From: Kluyvera sichuanensis
Lineage (GTDB): Bacteria; Pseudomonadota; Gammaproteobacteria; Enterobacterales; Enterobacteriaceae
Reading direction: 5' to 3'
NCBI RefSeq assembly: GCF_014218705.1
Contig: NZ_JABBJF010000001.1
Coordinates: 124,001 to 188,000, forward strand
DNA length: 64,000 nucleotides
Part shown: piece after piece, positions 50,075 through 59,286 of the stretch
Position numbering within the stretch: the first letter of the stretch is position 1
Layout: each line of letters starts with the position of its first letter
Program-made: the position numbers and the translations under genes
Notes under the pieces: generated by a model
The model's database searches: none
Seen by the model: the letters and a program-made list of their open reading frames with translations, nothing else
Told to the model about the DNA's origin: nothing

Positions 50075-51244
50075 ATGTTTAAAAACATTAGCGTCCGAAC
50101 GTTTATCCTGGTATTTATTCTGGCGGTTTTCCTTATTGTAGATGTGATCTGCTTAATATTATCAAAGAATATATTCTTGCATTTAGCCATTAACCTGGTT
50201 TGGGTAGTGGCGCTGGCGTCGCTCTGGCTTTATATGACCAAATATCTTGTTACGCCGATTAACGCCGTAAAGCGCAGCATTGATGAAGTTAATGATGGTA
50301 ATTTATCGGTGCGTATTCCGATATTTGGTAATAACTGTGCCGGGCGCTTAATTCCGGGTATCAATAGCTTATCGAATAATATCTCCACGCTGGTGGCGGA
50401 GATTCGTTCTTCGTCCGATACGGCGATGACGTTGTCTGAACAGCTGGCAAACCGCAGCGCGGAATTGGCGGTGAAGACCGAGCAGCAGTCCGCTACGCTG
50501 ATGCATACCGCCTCCAGCATGGAAGAGATCGGCGCGGGTACTAAGAACAATGCCGAGCACACCCGTCTGGCAAGCGAACGGGCGGGTGAAGCTACCCGAT
50601 GCGCCCGTAAAGGCGGGGAGTTGATGGGGGAGGTGGCGACGAACATGCAGTCGATCACCGACTGTGCGCGACAGATGACGGAAATCATTGCCATGATTGA
50701 TGGGATTGCTTTCCAGACGAATATTCTGGCACTGAACGCGGCGGTAGAAGCGGCGAGGGCAGGCGACCACGGTAAAGGGTTCTCGGTAGTGGCCGGTGAG
50801 GTGCGGAATCTGGCGCACCGCAGCGCCGAGGCGGCGAAGAGCATTAAGACCTTAATCAGCGTCACCAGCGATAACGTGACGCAGGGCGCGAATATTGTCG
50901 CCGAGGCTGAGCGGAATATGCAGGATATCGTGAGCGGTTCCGGCGAACTGAACAGTCTGATGGAACAGATTGCAGTGTCGACCGCCGAGCAGGAGAAAGG
51001 TATCGATCAGATAACGCTGGCGCTGACGGAGCTGGAAACTGTAACGCAGAGTAACGGGATGGTGGTGGAGGAGCTGGCGCGGTCGTCTGATATTCTGAAA
51101 AATCAGGTTATCGACTTGCAGTCACGGACGCAAAACTTCCGTATCGGAGATGAGCCGCGGAAGCTGGAGGCCGCGCCGGGAGCGGCGGTGCTTAAACCAG
51201 CGGTGGCCGGGAGCCATGATAAGGACTTTTGGCAGTCGTTTTAG
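50075..51244 (+). CDS. Methyl-accepting chemotaxis protein without periplasmic domain
   Basis: A 389-residue chemoreceptor: two adjacent membrane helices (about 9-29 and 34-55) with only a few residues between them, HAMP (about 56-108), then the signalling coiled coil with the hairpin-tip motif IAFQTNILALNAAVEAARAG. It ends with FWQSF, a CheR/CheB-tethering pentapeptide of the xWxxF type. With no ligand-binding domain, sensing must be within the membrane, through a partner, or cytoplasmic. Monocistronic. Confidence 0.9.
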   Translation: MFKNISVRTFILVFILAVFLIVDVICLILSKNIFLHLAINLVWVVALASLWLYMTKYLVTPINAVKRSIDEVNDGNLSVRIPIFGNNCAGRLIPGINSLSNNISTLVAEIRSSSDTAMTLSEQLANRSAELAVKTEQQSATLMHTASSMEEIGAGTKNNAEHTRLASERAGEATRCARKGGELMGEVATNMQSITDCARQMTEIIAMIDGIAFQTNILALNAAVEAARAGDHGKGFSVVAGEVRNLAHRSAEAAKSIKTLISVTSDNVTQGANIVAEAERNMQDIVSGSGELNSLMEQIAVSTAEQEKGIDQITLALTELETVTQSNGMVVEELARSSDILKNQVIDLQSRTQNFRIGDEPRKLEAAPGAAVLKPAVAGSHDKDFWQSF

Positions 51245-51279
51245 CGTAAGGTAACGCTTCATCGCTTTCAGAAGAACGA

Positions 51280-51313
51280 GTAGGCTGGATGGCGCTTTGC
51301 GTATCCGGCCTAC
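51280..51313. repeat. REP element
   Basis: GTAGGCTGGATGGCGC... and ...GTATCCGGCCTAC form a near-perfect palindrome matching the classic REP type. Located between the chemoreceptor and zntB. Confidence 0.75.
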
Positions 51314-51434
51314 TGCTGTGTAACTTTCACCGTCCCCTTTTATGAACCATTTCAGCGCGATGCCCCGCCCACATATTGCTTAACAAACGCAGATGGCTAG
51401 ACTAACAGGATAAATAGTTCTAACCGGAGGCGAA

Positions 51435-52418
51435 GTGGAAGCCATAAAGGGATCTGATCTCAACGTACCTGATGCGGTATTCGCGTGGACGCTCGACGGG
51501 CAGGGCGGCGTAAGGCCCCTGACCGATGATGAAACCGTCAGCAAAGAGAACCCGTGCTGGCTACACATGAACTACACCCACCCCGACAGCGCACAATGGC
51601 TGGCGACAACGCCGCTGTTGCCCAACACGGTGCGCGACGCGCTCTCCGGCGAAAGCTTACGCCCGCGCGTCAGCCGTTTAGGCGAAGGGACGCTGATCAC
51701 GCTGCGCTGCATCAATGGCAGCACTGACGAACGCCCTGACCAACTCGTGGCAATGCGGCTCTATATAGATGAACGCATGATCGTCTCCACACGGCAGCGA
51801 AAAGTGCTGGCGCTGGATGATGTGGTTAGCGACCTTCAGGACGGCAGCGGGCCGACGGACTGCGGTTCCTGGCTGGTGGATGTCTGCGACGCGCTGACTG
51901 ACCATGCCAGTGAATTTATCGAACAGTTGCACGACAAGATTATCGATCTGGAAGATAGCCTGCTGGAGCAGGAGGTGCCACCACGTGGCTTCCTGGCGCT
52001 GCTGCGTAAACAGCTGATTGTGATGCGTCGCTATATGGCACCGCAACGGGATGTCTATGCCCGACTCTCCAGCGAACGTCTATCGTGGATGACCGACGAC
52101 CAGCGCCGTCGGATGCAGGATATTGCCGATCGCCTGGGGCGCGGGTTGGATGAGATTGATGGCTGCATTGCGCGGACGGCGGTGATGACCGATGAAATTG
52201 CGCAGATGATGCAGGAGTCACTCTCGCGCCGCACCTACACCATGTCGCTGATGGCGATGGTCTTTTTACCCAGCACGTTCCTGACCGGGCTGTTTGGGGT
52301 CAACCTTGGGGGTATTCCCGGCGGCGGATCGCATCTGGGCTTCTCCCTCTTCTGTATTATGCTGGTAGTACTCATTGGTGGTGTTACGTGGTGGTTACAT
52401 CGCAGTAAATGGTTGTAA
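51435..52418 (+). CDS. zntB: Zinc transporter ZntB
   Basis: A 327-residue CorA-family zinc transporter (same length as E. coli). A large cytoplasmic helical domain, then two C-terminal membrane helices ([22 protein letters not shown] and [17 protein letters not shown]) joined by the periplasmic family motif GVN. The start is GTG with a strong GGAGG site 5 bases upstream. It imports zinc with proton coupling in recent work on E. coli and was earlier described as an efflux protein. Confidence 0.97.
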   Translation: MEAIKGSDLNVPDAVFAWTLDGQGGVRPLTDDETVSKENPCWLHMNYTHPDSAQWLATTPLLPNTVRDALSGESLRPRVSRLGEGTLITLRCINGSTDERPDQLVAMRLYIDERMIVSTRQRKVLALDDVVSDLQDGSGPTDCGSWLVDVCDALTDHASEFIEQLHDKIIDLEDSLLEQEVPPRGFLALLRKQLIVMRRYMAPQRDVYARLSSERLSWMTDDQRRRMQDIADRLGRGLDEIDGCIARTAVMTDEIAQMMQESLSRRTYTMSLMAMVFLPSTFLTGLFGVNLGGIPGGGSHLGFSLFCIMLVVLIGGVTWWLHRSKWL

Positions 52419-52464
52419 AAAGTCACCTTTTTTATTCCATTAAGCGCCAATAACACGACTTAAT

Positions 52465-52478
52465 TTGAGCGAGGTCAA
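52465..52478 (+). promoter_or_regulatory. FNR box of fnrS
   Basis: TTGAGCGAGGTCAA matches the FNR half-sites (TTGAT...ATCAA) with the right 14-base span. Its centre lies about 42 bases upstream of the fnrS start, the position for class II activation. Confidence 0.8.
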
Positions 52479-52513
52479 TAAACCAGCACCCCAATCGAGG
52501 CAATATCGTTCCT

Positions 52514-52636
52514 GCAGGTGAATGCAACGTCAAGCGATGGGCGTTGCGCTCCATATTGTCTTACTTCCTTTTTTTGAATTACTGCATAGCACAATTGATT
52601 CGTACGACGCCGGCTTAGAATAGTCGGCTTTTTTTT
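52514..52636 (+). ncRNA. fnrS: Small RNA FnrS
   Basis: An Hfq-dependent anaerobiosis-induced sRNA that represses messages for aerobic metabolism. The sequence matches E. coli FnrS nearly throughout, starting GCAGGTGAATGCAACGTCAA and keeping the seed stretches ACGTCAAGCGATGG and TCTTACTTCC. It ends with a hairpin (GCCGGCT/AGTCGGC) and eight T. Same position between zntB and dbpA as in E. coli. Driven by FNR (box at 52465). Confidence 0.95.
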
Positions 52637-52751
52637 ATCTTTTTTTCCGCTACCCTGGCTACACTCGTTGATTAGTTGTCGCATCCCGCGGCGAGATCTG
52701 CGAGGATACGCGCCTGCTGAACGTCAGCCCCTAATTCGTGAGAACTACACC

Positions 52752-54125
52752 GTGACCGCTTTTGCCTCCCTGAACATCCTGCCCGCTTCCCAGCTCGAAA
52801 ATCTCAATGACCTGGGCTATCTCTCAATGACCCCGGTACAGGCGGCCTCGCTGCCGGCCATCCTTGCGGGAAAGGACGTGCGGGTGCAGGCAAAAACCGG
52901 CAGCGGTAAAACGGCTGCATTTGGTCTTGGCCTGCTTCAGCACGTGGACGCAGGTCTCTATCAGACCCAATCGCTGGTGCTGTGCCCCACCCGTGAGCTG
53001 GCCGACCAGGTCGCCGGTGAGATTCGTCGCCTGGCCCGTTATCTGCCGAATATTAAAGTGCTGACGCTGTGCGGCGGCCAGCCGTTCGGCGCTCAGCGCG
53101 ACTCTTTGCAGCATGCGCCACATATTATTGTAGCGACGCCGGGCCGTCTGCTTGACCACCTGCAAAAGGGCACCGTCTCTCTGGATGCGCTGCAAACGCT
53201 GGTGATGGACGAAGCGGATCGCATGCTCGATATGGGATTCAGTGATGCTATCGATGAAGTTATTCGTTTTGCACCAGCGTCTCGTCAGACGCTGCTGTTC
53301 TCCGCCACATGGCCGGAAGCAATAGCCGCCATCAGCGGCCGCGTGCAGCGCTCGCCGGAAACCATCGAAATTGACTCCGTTGACGCGTTGCCTGCCGTTG
53401 AACAGCAGTTCTTCGATGTGCCGCGTCACGGTAAAATCGTGCTGTTGCAGCAACTGCTGAGCCAGCATCAGCCTGCGTCCTGCGTGGTGTTCTGTAACAC
53501 CAAAAAAGATTGTCAGGCGGTCTTTGAGGAACTGAATGCCGCGGGTCAGAGCACCATTGTGCTGCACGGCGACCTCGAACAACGCGACCGTGACCAGACG
53601 CTGGTGCGCTTTGCTAACGGCAGCGCGCGTATTTTGGTCGCAACCGACGTTGCCGCCCGCGGTCTGGATATTAAATCGCTGGCGATGGTCGTGAACTACG
53701 AACTGGCTTGGGATCCAGAAGTGCACGTACACCGCATTGGCCGTACCGCGCGTGCCGGTAACAGCGGGCTGGCCATCAGCTTCTGCGCGCCAGAAGAGGC
53801 GCAGCGCGCCAATATTCTCGCCGAAATGCTGCAAATTAAACTCAACTGGGTCGCTGAGCCGGGTAAAGCGCGTATCGTGCCGCTGGAGCCAGAAATGATG
53901 ACCTTGTGCATCGACGGCGGTAAGAAAGCCAAAATGCGTGCGGGCGACGTGCTGGGGGCGTTAACCGGTGATGTTGGGCTGGTTGGCGCAGATATCGGTA
54001 AAATCGACGTTCATCCGGCACACGTTTACGTGGCGGTACGCGAGGGCGTGGCGCATCAGGCGTGGAAACTGCTGCAGAAAGGGAAAATCAAAGGCAAGGC
54101 TTGCCGAGTGCGTCTGCTGAAATAA
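52752..54125 (+). CDS. dbpA: ATP-dependent RNA helicase DbpA
   Basis: A 457-residue DEAD-box helicase, the same length as E. coli DbpA, acting in large ribosomal subunit assembly by binding hairpin 92 of 23S rRNA. Motifs: Q motif, Walker A AKTGSGKT, DEAD in VMDEADRMLD, SAT, HRIGRTARAG; the C-terminal DbpA RNA-binding domain ends with CRVRLLK. The GTG at 52752 matches the E. coli start (TAFASLNILP); an upstream ATG would add 28 unrelated residues. Confidence 0.96.
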   Translation: MTAFASLNILPASQLENLNDLGYLSMTPVQAASLPAILAGKDVRVQAKTGSGKTAAFGLGLLQHVDAGLYQTQSLVLCPTRELADQVAGEIRRLARYLPNIKVLTLCGGQPFGAQRDSLQHAPHIIVATPGRLLDHLQKGTVSLDALQTLVMDEADRMLDMGFSDAIDEVIRFAPASRQTLLFSATWPEAIAAISGRVQRSPETIEIDSVDALPAVEQQFFDVPRHGKIVLLQQLLSQHQPASCVVFCNTKKDCQAVFEELNAAGQSTIVLHGDLEQRDRDQTLVRFANGSARILVATDVAARGLDIKSLAMVVNYELAWDPEVHVHRIGRTARAGNSGLAISFCAPEEAQRANILAEMLQIKLNWVAEPGKARIVPLEPEMMTLCIDGGKKAKMRAGDVLGALTGDVGLVGADIGKIDVHPAHVYVAVREGVAHQAWKLLQKGKIKGKACRVRLLK

Positions 54126-54136
54126 CCGCAGAATAA

Positions 54137-54164
54137 CGCGTCTCAGGTGCGGACCTGAGGCGCG
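54137..54164. terminator. Hairpin between dbpA and ttcA
   Basis: GCGTCTCAGGT and ACCTGAGGCGC pair around GCGG. No clear U-tract, so termination is only likely. It lies between convergent genes. Confidence 0.5.
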
Positions 54165-54173
54165 ATAAGCAGA

Positions 54174-55109
54174 TTACTTCACTTCGACGACGTTCAGACG
54201 CAGCTCATCCAGCTGCCCATCTTCTTCTTCCGGCTGCCAGCCCACTGGCTGTAACGGAATCTCTTCCCGGTCAAACGCCAAATCGCCGCCGTCAATCACT
54301 TCACCGCCGTGGGTCAGACCTTTGAAATCGAACAGGTTGATATCGCTCAGGTGCGATGGCACCACGTTCTGCATGGCGCTAAACATGGTCTCAATGCGGC
54401 CCGGATAGCGTTTATCCCAGTCGCGCAGCATATCCGCAATCACCTGACGCTGCAGATTCGGCTGCGAACCGCACAGGTTGCATGGGATGATTGGGAAGCC
54501 TTTCGCTTCAGAGAAACGTTCAATATCTTTTTCGCGGCAATACGCCAGCGGGCGAATAACAATGTGCTTGCCGTCGTCGCTCATCAGCTTCGGCGGCATG
54601 CCTTTCATTTTGCCGCCGTAGAACATGTTCAGGAACAGCGTCTGCAGGATGTCGTCACGGTGGTGGCCGAGCGCGATCTTGGTTGCACCCAACTCCGTGG
54701 CGGTTCGGTAAAGAATGCCGCGACGCAGGCGCGAGCAGAGCGAGCAGGTGGTTTTCCCTTCCGGGATCTTCTCTTTAACGATGCCGTAAGTATTCTCTTC
54801 GACAATCTTGTACTCCACGCCCAGCTTCTCCAGATACTCTGGCAGAATGTGCTCCGGGAAACCCGGCTGTTTCTGGTCGAGGTTGACCGCGACCAGGCTG
54901 AAGCTGATAGGGGCGCTCTGCTGCAGGTTGCGCAGAATTTCCAGCATGGTGTAGCTATCTTTACCGCCGGACAGGCAGACCATAATGCGGTCGCCGTCTT
55001 CAATCATGTTGAAGTCAGCGATGGCTTCGCCCACGTTGCGGCGCAGACGCTTCTGCAATTTGTTCAGATTGTATTTTTCTTTTTGGCTAATTTCTTGATT
55101 TTGTTGCAT
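54174..55109 (-). CDS. ttcA: tRNA 2-thiocytidine-32 synthetase TtcA
   Basis: A 311-residue PP-loop enzyme that thiolates cytidine 32 of several tRNAs (E. coli 311). PP-loop SGGKDS at 47-52, Fe-S cysteines in TCSLCSR and IPCNLCGS. The gene is intact; in E. coli K-12 it is the Rac prophage insertion site. Confidence 0.97.
   Translation of the reverse strand: MQQNQEISQKEKYNLNKLQKRLRRNVGEAIADFNMIEDGDRIMVCLSGGKDSYTMLEILRNLQQSAPISFSLVAVNLDQKQPGFPEHILPEYLEKLGVEYKIVEENTYGIVKEKIPEGKTTCSLCSRLRRGILYRTATELGATKIALGHHRDDILQTLFLNMFYGGKMKGMPPKLMSDDGKHIVIRPLAYCREKDIERFSEAKGFPIIPCNLCGSQPNLQRQVIADMLRDWDKRYPGRIETMFSAMQNVVPSHLSDINLFDFKGLTHGGEVIDGGDLAFDREEIPLQPVGWQPEEEDGQLDELRLNVVEVK
55060..55085. other. Unoccupied Rac-type attachment site within ttcA
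   Basis: The segment starting TTGTTCAGATTGTATTTTTC encodes KEKYNLNK of TtcA and corresponds to the core of the Rac prophage attB in E. coli, recalled as a 26-base sequence encoding KEQYNLN. A few substitutions are present. No prophage is integrated here. Confidence 0.5.
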
Positions 55110-55550
55110 TTAATGGTTACTCAAAAATCTAAATGGAAGTTCAGGCCAAACACAGCGTCTTCCCGTCCATTTGATTTGCGATAAAAGACCTGTCTCGCGC
55201 TGACCGGTCAATAGCGAATCAGCGAATGTGTGGCGTGTATGGTACGGATTACGGCGACGAATGTCAGCACGTTTTACTGCTGCGTGCTATCTAATCGGGG
55301 CGAGGGCCTGTGTGGCTAAGCGAGAGGTGGGGTCTATCAAGGGTAGAAATGCATCAGTAAATGCGTCGTGCAAAGTAAAAGGCCCATTAAAAATAATGGG
55401 CCTGACAGGTAACATTATCGACAGCATTATTATGTGGATGAAATTTATCAGCCGCGACAAATTGTCATCCAAAATAATGAAACATGCTAATGTTACGCTG
55501 TTATAAAACGCTAACGGCCATGAGGTAAATAAACCTCCTGGTGGTCAATA
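55110..55550. other. Intergenic region between ttcA and outer-membrane gene
   Basis: 441 bases holding the ttcA promoter and the downstream end of the outer-membrane gene. An ORF at 55228-55506 (92 codons, plus strand) has no recognisable domain and is not supported. Confidence 0.45.
55375..55404 (-). terminator. Probable terminator downstream of the outer-membrane protein gene
   Basis: AGGCCCATTA and TAATGGGCCT pair perfectly around AAAA. On the minus strand the hairpin is followed by TTTT. It is about 150 bases past the stop at 55551. Confidence 0.55.
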
Positions 55551-56243
55551 TCAGAAGAGATAGTTAACGTTCAGTGTGGTGGTGCTGTATGACGTGTTGA
55601 AGTTACGAGAACCATAATCTGCATAGTTAGGATCGTGCAGATAAACGGAAGACGTTCCTAAGTCAACGTAAGTATATTCAATACCCGCAGATAAATTCTG
55701 AGTGACGCGATATTGAATACCGGCACCAACGTTCATACCAGCAGAGATGTTTGACGCGTTGGTGTTGAATTCGTTTCCACAACCATTTGTCTTCGTCACG
55801 TTACCTTTATGGCAGCCCATGGTAAAATCTTCTTTCGCGACGGTGACGCCAACTTTTACGTATGGCAGGACACGGTCAAAGGCGTAACCCATCAGGAGAT
55901 CGACAGAACCGTTCTGTTTGATATCAATGGAACCATCGTATGCGTCATACTTATCATGGTCGCTGTTTTTGAAAGCGTCGCCCATGTCAGACAGGTTCAG
56001 GTTTGCCGCCACGCCCAGCACGATATTATTATCGAACTGCCAGTTATGGCCGACCTGAATACCACCGACCACGCCGTCGATTGAATCACCCCAGGAGGTT
56101 GAATTCCCTTCATCGCGACTGTGGCCTGAACCATAACCGAGATTACCCCCTGCATAAAAACCAGTCCATTGATCAAGTTGATTTGACGCTGCAAAAGTAG
56201 AACAAGAAATCATTAATGCAGAGACAAGTAATGCACGTTTCAT
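55551..56243 (-). CDS. Omp25/RopB-like outer-membrane beta-barrel protein
   Basis: A 230-residue outer-membrane protein: signal peptide MKRALLVSALMISCSTFAA, then WTGFYAGGNLGYGSG, typical of the small eight-stranded Omp25/OmpA-like barrels, and a C-terminal LNVNYLF ending in Phe as outer-membrane barrels do. Two internal cysteines (MGCHKGN, NGCGNE) could form a disulfide in a loop. The start at 56243 gives the signal peptide. The DNA is clearly more AT-rich than neighbours, consistent with acquisition. Role unknown. Confidence 0.8.
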   Translation of the reverse strand: MKRALLVSALMISCSTFAASNQLDQWTGFYAGGNLGYGSGHSRDEGNSTSWGDSIDGVVGGIQVGHNWQFDNNIVLGVAANLNLSDMGDAFKNSDHDKYDAYDGSIDIKQNGSVDLLMGYAFDRVLPYVKVGVTVAKEDFTMGCHKGNVTKTNGCGNEFNTNASNISAGMNVGAGIQYRVTQNLSAGIEYTYVDLGTSSVYLHDPNYADYGSRNFNTSYSTTTLNVNYLF

Positions 56244-56624
56244 TTTAATACCTATGAATGAAGTAAATTGATCAAGCACGTGTATTATTCCCGTACTGGC
56301 TTTGAATGCAATTTATAATTTCGGTTGAATTTGTTTTTAATTAATAGTGAATGTAACGAAAAAGGATAATGGCATAGTAACTATATGCCTCTATAATTTT
56401 ATTGGTTTGGGTGATGATTTTTGTTGTTGATGTATATAATAATATCCATTTGGTCAGGCGTATTAGGCCAAATGGCATAAAGGACGTGCGCCAGCATATT
56501 AATAAAATCATAACTGGCTGCTTGGATAACATGCTTCTCCAGCTGGTATTCCCCGAAACAACCGATTCGCCAGAGGGAGAGAATTTCGCTATGATCCTCA
56601 CTCCTTCGCAATACTGGTCGCCTG
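56244..56624. other. AT-rich divergent promoter region
   Basis: 381 AT-rich bases between the outer-membrane gene and the pseudouridine synthase. Small overlapping ORFs on both strands (about 56341-56641) show no family features. Promoters for both genes should lie here. Confidence 0.4.
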
Positions 56625-57323
56625 ATGTCTACGATTGTTGATACTTTTATCGCTCCACCGTGTTCCGCCGAGATAGAAATCCTCTATGAAGATGCGCATT
56701 TGCTACTTATCAATAAGCCCAGCGGGTTGCTGAGCCTATCGGGTAAGAATCCGCAGAACTTCGATTCAGTACACTATCGGCTGGTAAAGGATTTTCCCGG
56801 CTGTACGTTGGTTCACCGTCTTGATTTTGGCACCTCCGGGCTCATGGTGGTGGCACGTAACAAAGAGATGAATGCCGCGCTGTGTCAGCAGTTCAGTCAG
56901 CGTAGCGTGACTAAGGTATACAGTGCGTTGCTGTGCGGCCATCTTGAAGATGACGAAGGGATTATTGACGCGGCGATTGCGAAGGATCCGGCGTGGTTTC
57001 CGCGCATGACAATTTGCCCGCAGCAGGGAAAACCGGCACGGTCACATTACCGGGTTGAAGCGCGTTTTTTCCAGCAGGGGAAAGAGGGAACTCAGTTGCC
57101 GCTGACGCGAGTCTCGTTAACACCGGAAACCGGGCGCACGCATCAGTTGCGTATACACTGCCAGCAACTGGGTCATCCGATTTTAGGTTGCGACCTGTAC
57201 GGCGGGCTACTGATGTCCGGTGCCGAAGGGACACCGAGACTGATGTTGCATGCCAGCGAGCTGAATTTTGTTCATCCCGTCAGTGGTGAAGCGGTCAATG
57301 TGCGTCATGCTAGCCCATTTTAG
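56625..57323 (+). CDS. RluA-family pseudouridine synthase
   Basis: A 232-residue RNA pseudouridine synthase of the RluA/RluC/RluD class without an S4 domain. The catalytic Asp is in VHRLDFGTSGLMV (canonical HRLD); other family motifs are INKPSGLLS, GRTHQLRIH and HPILGCDLYG. The RNA target is not evident; RluA itself modifies both 23S rRNA and tRNA. Followed by a terminator. Confidence 0.88.
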   Translation: MSTIVDTFIAPPCSAEIEILYEDAHLLLINKPSGLLSLSGKNPQNFDSVHYRLVKDFPGCTLVHRLDFGTSGLMVVARNKEMNAALCQQFSQRSVTKVYSALLCGHLEDDEGIIDAAIAKDPAWFPRMTICPQQGKPARSHYRVEARFFQQGKEGTQLPLTRVSLTPETGRTHQLRIHCQQLGHPILGCDLYGGLLMSGAEGTPRLMLHASELNFVHPVSGEAVNVRHASPF

Positions 57324-57328
57324 ACATT

Positions 57329-57350
57329 AAAAAAGCCCGTGAGGGCTTTT
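57329..57350 (+). terminator. Terminator after the pseudouridine synthase gene
   Basis: AAAAGCCC-GTGA-GGGCTTTT. Short strong hairpin between convergent genes; usable in both directions. Confidence 0.8.
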
Positions 57351-57373
57351 GGTAAGACGTAGGCGGGGGATGT

Positions 57374-57913
57374 TTACCACATCAGATCGTCAGGGATTTT
57401 GAAATCAGCGTACGGATCGTCTTCATCCTGCACTTCCTGGCTTAGGGCGCTGTGCAGAACAATGCTGCTGGCATCGCGCTGGGCGATTTTTTCCGCCACG
57501 ACCGCCGGGATAATCGCGTATTCGCTCTCACCGTTGCTCTGGGTTGCCAGACGCGCGATGGCGAGACGCCCGTTAATCAACTGGGTCTGCGTCAGTTTAT
57601 CGACGGTGATTTTTTTGATGATGCTGCCGTCGGTAAAGTTAAAGCTAATATCGCCGCGGCCCGGCATGACGCGGTTCATTTCAATCAGCTGTTTAACCTG
57701 CGCTTTATACTCTTTGGATAACACGGCCTGTTTTTGCTGCTCGCTAAGCAATTTATCGCGCTCAAGCTGCGCCTTTTTATTCTCTTCGACCGCTTCTCTT
57801 GCCTCACGAGCCTGAACGCGCGATTTTTTCGCCGTACGCTGAACTTTGGCCACTTTTTTACTGGAGACTAATCCCGCTTTTAGCATCTGCTCTTGTAAGG
57901 TAAGTTTTGTCAT
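57374..57913 (-). CDS. yaiL: YaiL, DUF2058 family protein
   Basis: A 179-residue protein equal in length to E. coli YaiL: N-terminal MTKLTLQEQMLKAGLVSSKK, a long charged coiled coil rich in Lys, Arg, Glu and Ala (about 20-75), and the acidic C-terminus DDPYADFKIPDDLMW. In E. coli yaiL lies elsewhere, near 9 min, so the location differs. Possibly nucleoid-associated; function unproven. The start at 57913 removes a spurious 36-residue extension. Confidence 0.9.
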   Translation of the reverse strand: MTKLTLQEQMLKAGLVSSKKVAKVQRTAKKSRVQAREAREAVEENKKAQLERDKLLSEQQKQAVLSKEYKAQVKQLIEMNRVMPGRGDISFNFTDGSIIKKITVDKLTQTQLINGRLAIARLATQSNGESEYAIIPAVVAEKIAQRDASSIVLHSALSQEVQDEDDPYADFKIPDDLMW

Positions 57914-58140
57914 TTTCGCTTCTGAATAGGATGAATAATGGCGAGGATTATACCCGCAATTTTTGTCACGATGCCAGATTATAGGTCTCGAGTGGCGTGT
58001 TGTCCGACATCCGCTTGGCATTTTGCGCCTTTAATGCCCTGTTATTCATTGTGGTGATGAATGCGTAGCCGCATAATAGCGGCCAACCTCCGCAGGTGCG
58101 GGGTTAAGCGCCAGCTTTTTCTGGTGATGAAGGAAACACA

Positions 58141-59286
58141 ATGGAAAGGCGTAACTTTCTGAAAGGTGCCGCGGCACTCTCCACCCTTGGGCTGGTGAGC
58201 CCGGTTTTTGCTAAAACCGAAGCCGTCGCAAAGCCTGCCGTCTCGTCTTCCGGCAAATCACGCCGTTTCGTGATGACCCAGACCTACAGCCTTAAGGCCC
58301 CACAGGGCTCTTCCGGCAAGGTCAATTTGTGGATCCCCATCCCGGAAGATACCGCCTTCCAGCAGCTGCTTGATCTCTCCTTTAGCGGCAACTATCAAAG
58401 CGCTACCCTCAACGCCAATAACCGCTACGGGGCGAAAGTCCTGTTTGTGACCTGGCCTGCCTCCAGCGGCCCGTTGGAAATTAAGGTCGACATGGAGATT
58501 GAAACCCGCGATTGGGAAGTGCTGAAAGAAAACCGTCTTGCCGACTGGCAATTGCCGGTAGAAGGCGCGGTGATCCCTGACGAGATCAAACCGTTCCTGC
58601 AGGCAACCCCTCATATTCCCGTTGATGGTCTGGTCAAAGAGACTGCGCTGAAAATTATCGGCAGCGAAAAGGCGCCGCTGAAGCAGGCGCGTCTGATTCA
58701 TGACTGGGTGAGCACGCATATGCACCGTGATGATGCGGTGATTGGCTGCGGTACCGGTGACGTGGGTGAGATCCTGAAAACCGGTAAGCTTGGCGGTAAA
58801 TGCACCGACATCAACTCGGTATTCGTGGCGCTGTGCCGCGCGGTCGGGATCCCGGCGCGTGAAATGTTCGGTATTCGCCTGGGCGCGAGCCGCAAGCTCG
58901 ACGGCTACTCTAAAAAAGCCTTCGGCAGCGCCGATGCGCAGGGCGTGGCAAAAGTCAGCGGCGGCCAACACTGCCGCGCGATGTTCTGGCTGGCCGGCTT
59001 CGGCTGGATGCCTGCCGACCCGGCGGACGTCACCAAAATGCGTCTGACCGAGAAAAAAGAGAACGGCGACCCGGCGGTGACGGCGGTGAACGACTATCTG
59101 TTCGGTAACTGGGAGATGAACTGGGTGGGCTTCAACCACGCGCGTGATTTTGCGCTGTCGCCAGCGGCAGAGCAGGGTGACGTTAACAACCTGGGCTACC
59201 CGTATGCCGAGGTGGATGGCGATCCGCTGAACTTCTACGATCCTGCGGCATTTAGCTACGACTATGTCAGCGTCGAACAGCATTAA
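58141..59286 (+). CDS. Tat-exported transglutaminase-like protein
   Basis: A 381-residue protein with a twin-arginine signal (MERRNFLKGAAALSTLGLVSPVFA), so it is exported folded to the periplasm. A transglutaminase-like (cysteine-protease fold) domain follows, with candidate catalytic Cys221 in GGKCTDINSVF, His277 in GGQHCRAMFW and Asp near 293 in MPADPAD. First gene of a three-gene unit; its end overlaps the MerT-like gene by 23 bases. Metal or peptide handling is inferred from the neighbours; substrate unknown. Confidence 0.82.
   Translation: MERRNFLKGAAALSTLGLVSPVFAKTEAVAKPAVSSSGKSRRFVMTQTYSLKAPQGSSGKVNLWIPIPEDTAFQQLLDLSFSGNYQSATLNANNRYGAKVLFVTWPASSGPLEIKVDMEIETRDWEVLKENRLADWQLPVEGAVIPDEIKPFLQATPHIPVDGLVKETALKIIGSEKAPLKQARLIHDWVSTHMHRDDAVIGCGTGDVGEILKTGKLGGKCTDINSVFVALCRAVGIPAREMFGIRLGASRKLDGYSKKAFGSADAQGVAKVSGGQHCRAMFWLAGFGWMPADPADVTKMRLTEKKENGDPAVTAVNDYLFGNWEMNWVGFNHARDFALSPAAEQGDVNNLGYPYAEVDGDPLNFYDPAAFSYDYVSVEQH

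Noticed and set aside
51245-51434. Possible McaS-like sRNA upstream of zntB
   Set aside because: Only a REP palindrome is present; no matching sequence and no terminator with a T-run.
55228-55506. 92-codon ORF in the ttcA-omp gap
   Set aside because: No family, no clear ribosome site, and it runs over a probable terminator hairpin.
56341-56641. Overlapping ORFs on both strands before the pseudouridine synthase
   Set aside because: AT-rich promoter region; neither frame shows any protein features.
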